Of a DNA stretch of 36,332 nucleotides, positions 32,508-36,332 are shown piece by piece. The notes under the pieces are model-generated. The model was not told the origin of the DNA. It made no database searches and was given only the letters and a program-made list of their open reading frames with translations. This DNA comes from Chloroflexota bacterium. GTDB taxonomy: Bacteria > Chloroflexota > Anaerolineae > Aggregatilineales > Phototrophicaceae. Every line of letters begins with the position of its first letter. Position 1 is the first letter of the stretch. Made by a program: the position numbers and the translations under genes. The stretch spans positions 1-36,332 of the forward strand of contig WTGC01000208.1 of the NCBI GenBank assembly GCA_011523705.1. The letters are read 5' to 3'.

Positions 32508-33482
32508 ATGAGCGCACTGAGCGGCGATCGCCCACCGCTTCGTCTGTGGCACGACGCCAGCCCGCGTGAGCGGCGTCAGTGGCTGACTGCTTACGCTTTC
32601 ATGAGCCTGCAGTTGATCGGGCTCTTCGTCTTCATTCTGGGTCCCCTGCTTGTTTCGCTCTATTACACCTTTACCAAGTGGGATTTGATCGCGCCGGCGC
32701 CCAAATGGACCGGATTGCGAAACTGGCTGCACTTTTTCGGCGATGCCAGAATTGGCCAAGTCCTGGGCAATACGCTCTGGTTCATTCTATGGGCCACCAG
32801 CAGCTTCCTTTTGCTGTCGCTGGCGCTGGCGGTTCTGCTGCATCAGCGGCGGCGCGGAACGACCTTGTTTCGCGCGCTCTTCTTCATCCCCTATATCACT
32901 TCCCAAGTGGCGGTCGGCTTGGTGTGGAGCTGGATGTTCAACACGCGCTCGGGACCCATCCCCAACTTTTTCCGCCTATTTGGCATCGAGATTCCCAACC
33001 TGCTCCTGGACGAGAGTTACGCGATGATCGCGGTGGCTTTAGTAGCCACCTGGCAAGCGCTCGGCTACGGCATCACGATTTATCTGGCTGGCCTGCAGGG
33101 GATTCCGGGCGAGCTCTACGACGCGTCCAGCGTCGACGGCGCCAGTGGCTGGCAGCGCTTCCGCTTTGTGACGCTGCCTCTGCTCTCACCAACAGTGCTC
33201 TTCCTGACCGTCACCTCGTTCATCGCCGCCTTCCAACTCTTTGATCTGGTCATCATTCTGACCGGGGGCGCGACCGGCGTGGCCCCCGGTGGACCCGGCG
33301 GATCCACGCGCACCATTGTGCTTTACCTCTACGAGCAGACCTTCTTGTTCTCCGAGCGCATTTCGGGCTTGGGTTACGGCGCGACCATCGGCTGGATGCT
33401 CGCTGTGCTGATTTTCATCGTCACGATGGCGCAGTTTCGCTTCGCCAGAAGTACCGTCTTTTTCCTGGAAGAGAGCGATTGA
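32508..33482 (+). CDS. Sugar ABC transporter permease, MalF/UgpA type
   Basis: A 324-residue CUT1 permease with six predicted helices. The first helix (about 29-51, FMSLQLIGLFVFILGPLLVSLYY) follows an Arg-rich cytoplasmic start. The EAA loop reads DASSVDGASGWQRFRFVTLPLL (about 205-226). GAGGTGAAAGG precedes ATG 32508 and serves as a strong ribosome site. The gene overlaps the next permease by 4 bases, so the pair is translationally coupled. Confidence 0.94.
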   Translation: MSALSGDRPPLRLWHDASPRERRQWLTAYAFMSLQLIGLFVFILGPLLVSLYYTFTKWDLIAPAPKWTGLRNWLHFFGDARIGQVLGNTLWFILWATSSFLLLSLALAVLLHQRRRGTTLFRALFFIPYITSQVAVGLVWSWMFNTRSGPIPNFFRLFGIEIPNLLLDESYAMIAVALVATWQALGYGITIYLAGLQGIPGELYDASSVDGASGWQRFRFVTLPLLSPTVLFLTVTSFIAAFQLFDLVIILTGGATGVAPGGPGGSTRTIVLYLYEQTFLFSERISGLGYGATIGWMLAVLIFIVTMAQFRFARSTVFFLEESD

Positions 33483-34312
33483 CCTTGAACAGAAGCCTGC
33501 GTTCAGCCTTGTATTACGGACTACTCGGGATCTTGGCGGTCGCCTACCTGGTGCCGGTCACCTGGGTGGTTTCTACTTCGCTGCGTACGGAAGCCAACTT
33601 GCTGCGCCCGGATCAATGGATCCCCAACCCAATCACCTTAGAACATTACACCAGCGGCTTGTATGAGGCGCTGCCCAATCTCGGACGCTATACCTTCAAC
33701 ACCCTGCGCATATCGATACTTTCGACCGTGGGCATGCTCCTGTCTTGTTCGTTGGCGGGCTATGCGCTGGCGCGCTGGCGCTTTCCTTTGCGAAACCTGT
33801 GGTTCTTCGGGCTGCTGGCGACGATGATGGTGCCGGGACATGTGACCCTGATACCGACTTATGTCTTGTTCCGCAAACTCGGCTGGCTGAATACGCCCAA
33901 TCCCTTGATCATCCCGGCGTTCTTCGGCAGCCCCTTCGCCACCTTTTTCTTCCGGCAATTCTTCCTGAGTTTTCCGCGAGAGTTGGAGGACGCGGCGACA
34001 CTGGACGGCGCCGGCGCGCTGCGCACATTTGTCGGCATTGTCGTTCCGGTGTCGAAGCCGGCTTTTGTCGCCTTGGGCGTGCTGCATTTCACCGGCAGCT
34101 GGAACGGCTTCTTCCTGCCCATCATCTATTTGACGCGCAAAGATCAGTGGGTCTTGACGCAGGCGATCCGCAGCATGCTTGGGCGCTATGACAGCCCCTG
34201 GGGCGAGATCATGGCGGGTGTCGTGCTCATGACCCTGCCCATTATTGTGCTGTATATGCTCGTGCAGCGGTATTTCGTACAGGGGATCACCTTCACCGGC
34301 ATCCGGGGCTAG
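33479..34312 (+). CDS. Sugar ABC transporter permease, MalG/UgpE type
   Basis: A 277-residue CUT1 permease, partner of the preceding gene. The TTG start at 33479 overlaps the upstream stop (TTGA), with GAGAG just upstream; a TTG at 33485 is also possible. Helix 1 is at about 10-30, the EAA loop reads LEDAATLDGAGALRTFVGIV (about 170-189), and the end is RYFVQGITFTGIRG, typical of the family. No ATPase gene follows, so again a shared ATPase is expected. Confidence 0.94.
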   Translation: MTLNRSLRSALYYGLLGILAVAYLVPVTWVVSTSLRTEANLLRPDQWIPNPITLEHYTSGLYEALPNLGRYTFNTLRISILSTVGMLLSCSLAGYALARWRFPLRNLWFFGLLATMMVPGHVTLIPTYVLFRKLGWLNTPNPLIIPAFFGSPFATFFFRQFFLSFPRELEDAATLDGAGALRTFVGIVVPVSKPAFVALGVLHFTGSWNGFFLPIIYLTRKDQWVLTQAIRSMLGRYDSPWGEIMAGVVLMTLPIIVLYMLVQRYFVQGITFTGIRG

Positions 34313-34449
34313 CGCCGATTATCAGCGACTGGCGCCACATGCGCTCCGCTTGCTTCGCTTTTCCAGGCGTCGATCATGCAAGCTCCACATAGACAGGTGG
34401 CGCGCCGATACTGCCACAGGCATAAGCGCCAACGAAGCGGCCAATCACT

Positions 34450-34478
34450 TTGACAGCCAAATCCAAGTTCGTTAGGCT
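34450..34478 (+). promoter_or_regulatory. Sigma70-like promoter for last binding-protein gene
   Basis: TTGACA (34450-34455, perfect) and TAGGCT (34473-34478, three of six but keeping T1, A2 and T6) are 17 bases apart. The predicted start near 34485 gives a leader of about 58 bases. Confidence 0.5.
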
Positions 34479-34542
34479 ATGGTAAGCATGACGCGCTTGC
34501 GGCTCCCACCGCAATTTGCCTATTTCAACAGGAGAGATGCAG

Positions 34543-36150
34543 ATGAGTTTACAGAAAGAGCAGATTCATGATTTCATCAAGAAGCATAAGGAAGGACGGA
34601 TTTCGCGACGGCAGTTTTTACAGGCGGTGACGACCGTCGGCGGCGTCGCGGTTGCGCAGTCCATGATGCCGGGTTTCCGCCTGGCGACCGCTCTTGCGCA
34701 GGGCGCGCCGGTTCAGGGCGGCACGCTCGTCGCCGCCACCATCGACAAGCCGGTCAATATGGACCCGGCCTTCGCCGAACTTTATTCGTCGATGCAAGTG
34801 TATCAGAATGTTTTCTCCAAGCTGGTAAACCTCGATCGGGATAACAATGTGCTGCCTGGTCTGGCGCATTCCTGGCAACAGCTCGATGATTCGACCTGGG
34901 AATTCCAGATCGCTGACAATGCTTACTTCCACAATGACGAGCACTGCACCGCCGCCGATGTCGTCTACACCTTCAATCGCCTGTTCGACCCCGATCTTGG
35001 CGCGCCAAACGCCGTCTTTTTGACGCCGATCGAAGGCGTCGAAGCGGTCGATGATTACACCGTCCGCATCAGCACGCAGCCGAATTGGGGCGGCTTGCTT
35101 GAGGCTTTGGGCGCCATCGTAGAAGTCGTCAATCAGAAGGGCATTGAAGAAAATGATCCTCGTCTGGTACCCATCGGCACGGGCCCATTCAAGTTTGTCC
35201 AGTGGGTCAAAGACGACTTCATTGAGCTGGAGCGCTGGGACAAATACCACAAGCCCGGTCAACCTTATCTGGACAAGGTCATCTTCCGCGCCATCTCGGA
35301 TGACACCGTGCGCCTGACCGGCTTGCAGACCGGTGAACTCAACTGGATTGAGCAGGTGCCCTTGCATCGCGCCGACGAGCTCCGCGCCAGCGCCGAAGTC
35401 AAAGCCAATCCGGATGGCGAGTTCTTCCCAGATATGTTCTTGATCAACTGCTCGAAGCCGCCTTTTGACAAAGTAGAAGTGCGGCAGGCGCTTCAATGGG
35501 CGCTGCACCGCGAGTCAATCGCCAACCTGGTCTGGTTCGGCCAGGCAGTCCCATCGGCGGAGCCGGTTTCGCCGTCCAATCCCTGGTATTCTGGCGTGAA
35601 CGTCTTTGAAGGCGGTCCCGATATCGACAAAGCGAAAGCGCTGTTGGCGCAAGCCGGCTACGAAGACGGGCTGACAATCCGCTACGCCGCCCAGCCGCAG
35701 GTGCCGACGCAGCCGCTGGTCGGCCAGCTTTTGGAACAGCAGCTTGCCCCGGCCGGCTTCCGCGTCGAAGTCGAATCCTTTGAATCGGCGCGCTGGTTTG
35801 AGGAGCTCTTCACGCTGAATTACGAGATCACCGGCACCTATTGGAGCGCGACGGCTGATCCCGGCGAGCACTGCCTCTATCCGCTTTCGCATTCGGCGTC
35901 GCCCTGGAATTTCTCGGCATTCAGAGACGCGCCCGAATTGGACAAGGCGCTGGAGGAGTTCCGCTTCACGTTGGATCCAGAAGCGCGGCAAAGCGCCTTC
36001 GCCAATGTCGTCCGGCTGCACCAGGAATATTCGCCGCAGGTGTTCATGGTCAACTTCAGACGCACTTACTGGACGCAGCCGAATATTCACGGCGCGCAGA
36101 CGCTGCCGACGCTGGAGCTGCGCATGGAAGACATTTGGATCGACGGCTGA
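34543..36150 (+). CDS. ABC transporter substrate-binding protein, family 5, Tat signal
   Basis: A 535-residue family 5 binding protein. The N-terminus has a twin-arginine motif ISRRQFLQAVTT (about 21-32) and a hydrophobic stretch ending ATALAQG, so Tat export is predicted without a lipid anchor. Typical family segments are LAHSWQQLDDSTWEFQIADNAYFHND (about 106-131), VVYTFNRLFDPDL, IGTGPFKFVQWVKDDFIELERW and RQALQWALHRESIANLVWFG. GGAG (34531-34534) is 8 bases before ATG 34543; ATG 34537 is too close to it. It begins a new unit whose permeases would lie to the right of the window. Ligand may be peptide, opine or sugar. Confidence 0.92.
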   Translation: MSLQKEQIHDFIKKHKEGRISRRQFLQAVTTVGGVAVAQSMMPGFRLATALAQGAPVQGGTLVAATIDKPVNMDPAFAELYSSMQVYQNVFSKLVNLDRDNNVLPGLAHSWQQLDDSTWEFQIADNAYFHNDEHCTAADVVYTFNRLFDPDLGAPNAVFLTPIEGVEAVDDYTVRISTQPNWGGLLEALGAIVEVVNQKGIEENDPRLVPIGTGPFKFVQWVKDDFIELERWDKYHKPGQPYLDKVIFRAISDDTVRLTGLQTGELNWIEQVPLHRADELRASAEVKANPDGEFFPDMFLINCSKPPFDKVEVRQALQWALHRESIANLVWFGQAVPSAEPVSPSNPWYSGVNVFEGGPDIDKAKALLAQAGYEDGLTIRYAAQPQVPTQPLVGQLLEQQLAPAGFRVEVESFESARWFEELFTLNYEITGTYWSATADPGEHCLYPLSHSASPWNFSAFRDAPELDKALEEFRFTLDPEARQSAFANVVRLHQEYSPQVFMVNFRRTYWTQPNIHGAQTLPTLELRMEDIWIDG

Positions 36151-36155
36151 TTCGC

Positions 36156-36187
36156 CTAGGAGGGGCGCCTGCGAGGGTCTCTCCTAG
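36156..36187 (+). other. Stem-loop after last binding-protein gene
   Basis: CTAGGAG (36156-36162) and CTCCTAG (36181-36187) are perfect inverted repeats with an 18-base GC-rich interior containing GGCGCC. It begins 6 bases after the stop, with no T-run. It lies upstream of the second copy of the dispersed hairpin element. Confidence 0.5.
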
Positions 36188-36239
36188 AACCAACCGATGC
36201 GCATTCACCAGCAAAACCAAGTTAGCCATGCAGCAATAC

Positions 36240-36331
36240 AGTAGACACACGCGCGCCAATGCCGCCGCCCATGCAAAATACCTTGCACCTCAAACATTAA
36301 ACTCCCCTTCCCTCCTTGTGGGGGCAAGGGG
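36240..36331 (+). repeat. Dispersed hairpin element, copy 2 (at window edge)
   Basis: This is a diverged copy of the element at 6773-6864, in the same orientation, beginning 90 bases after a family 5 binding-protein stop. Its terminal hairpin reads CCCCTT-CCCTC (36304-36314), loop CTTGT (36315-36319), GGGGG-C-AAGGGG (36320-36331), with one bulged C and one G-T pair. The loop matches copy 1 while stem bases differ in a way that keeps pairing. The right end may run past the window. Confidence 0.6.
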
Positions 36332-36332
36332 C

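Noticed and set aside
1..36332. CRISPR arrays, tRNA or rRNA genes, transposases, integrases, prophage or toxin-antitoxin genes
   Set aside because: No regular direct repeats with spacers, cloverleaf-like segments, or mobile-element motifs were seen; every long frame has a metabolic, transport or envelope assignment.

Overview
The window reads as one continuous stretch of bacterial chromosome. All 31 genes I can support lie on the plus strand, tightly packed and often overlapping by 4 to 11 bases. No rRNA, tRNA, CRISPR array, transposase, integrase or phage gene was seen. Base composition looks GC-rich (high 50s by eye, not counted) and even throughout. The gene content (many ABC importers for plant-derived carbohydrate, a secreted SH3 protein with a Cys-rich repeat, Tat-dependent binding proteins) suggests a heterotroph, possibly of the Chloroflexota (Anaerolineae-like). 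This is an inference from gene style; there is no phylogenetic marker here.

Layout. (1) 105-4298: five overlapping sugar-catabolism genes: SDR dehydrogenase, SMP-30 lactonase, mutarotase-like protein, acetoacetate-decarboxylase-family protein, second SDR. (2) 4816-14012: a peptide-type (family 5) ABC importer with binding protein, two permeases and two ATPases, interleaved with an RraA-like aldolase/decarboxylase, an LDH2-family 2-keto acid reductase and an HpcH/HpaI aldolase. The enzymes suggest the cargo is a sugar acid or oligosaccharide rather than a peptide. (3) 14233-17411: a cell-envelope island with a PlsC-like acyltransferase and a Wzm/Wzt-type polysaccharide exporter. (4) 17792-18808: a secreted protein with an SH3 domain, two identical-length 27-residue Cys-rich repeats and a C-terminal HExxH segment. 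(5) 19067-28826: a sugar ABC operon (binding protein, two permeases) followed by a Gfo/Idh/MocA oxidoreductase, ThuA-like protein, GH127/DUF1680-like hydrolase, M19-type dipeptidase homologue, PEP-hydrolase-like TIM barrel and Tm-1-like ATP-binding protein. (6) 29083-34312: a second sugar ABC operon carrying a secreted GH39-like glycosidase. (7) 34543-36150: a further family 5 binding protein, whose permeases would lie beyond the window.

How they fit together. The modules look like parallel uptake and breakdown lines for plant or algal polysaccharide fragments: extracellular or cytoplasmic glycosidases trim oligomers, ABC systems import them, Gfo/Idh, SDR and SMP-30 enzymes oxidise sugars to lactones and acids, and RraA/HpcH/LDH2 enzymes carry the acids to pyruvate-level intermediates. 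No ABC ATPase accompanies the two sugar-type importers, so they probably share an MsmK/UgpC-like ATPase encoded elsewhere. No transcription factor gene is present.

Noncoding signals. Six sigma70-like promoters can be read, five with exactly 17-base spacers; one stands in front of each binding-protein gene and one before the SH3 gene. Each of the four binding-protein genes is followed by a stem-loop. Two diverged copies of a roughly 92-base hairpin element, with a CTTGT loop retained while the stem changes in a pairing-compatible way, lie downstream of the two family 5 binding-protein genes. The most unusual items are this element, the SH3/Cys-repeat/HExxH protein, the split Tm-1-like gene pair, and M19 and GH127 homologues that lack expected metal-site residues.
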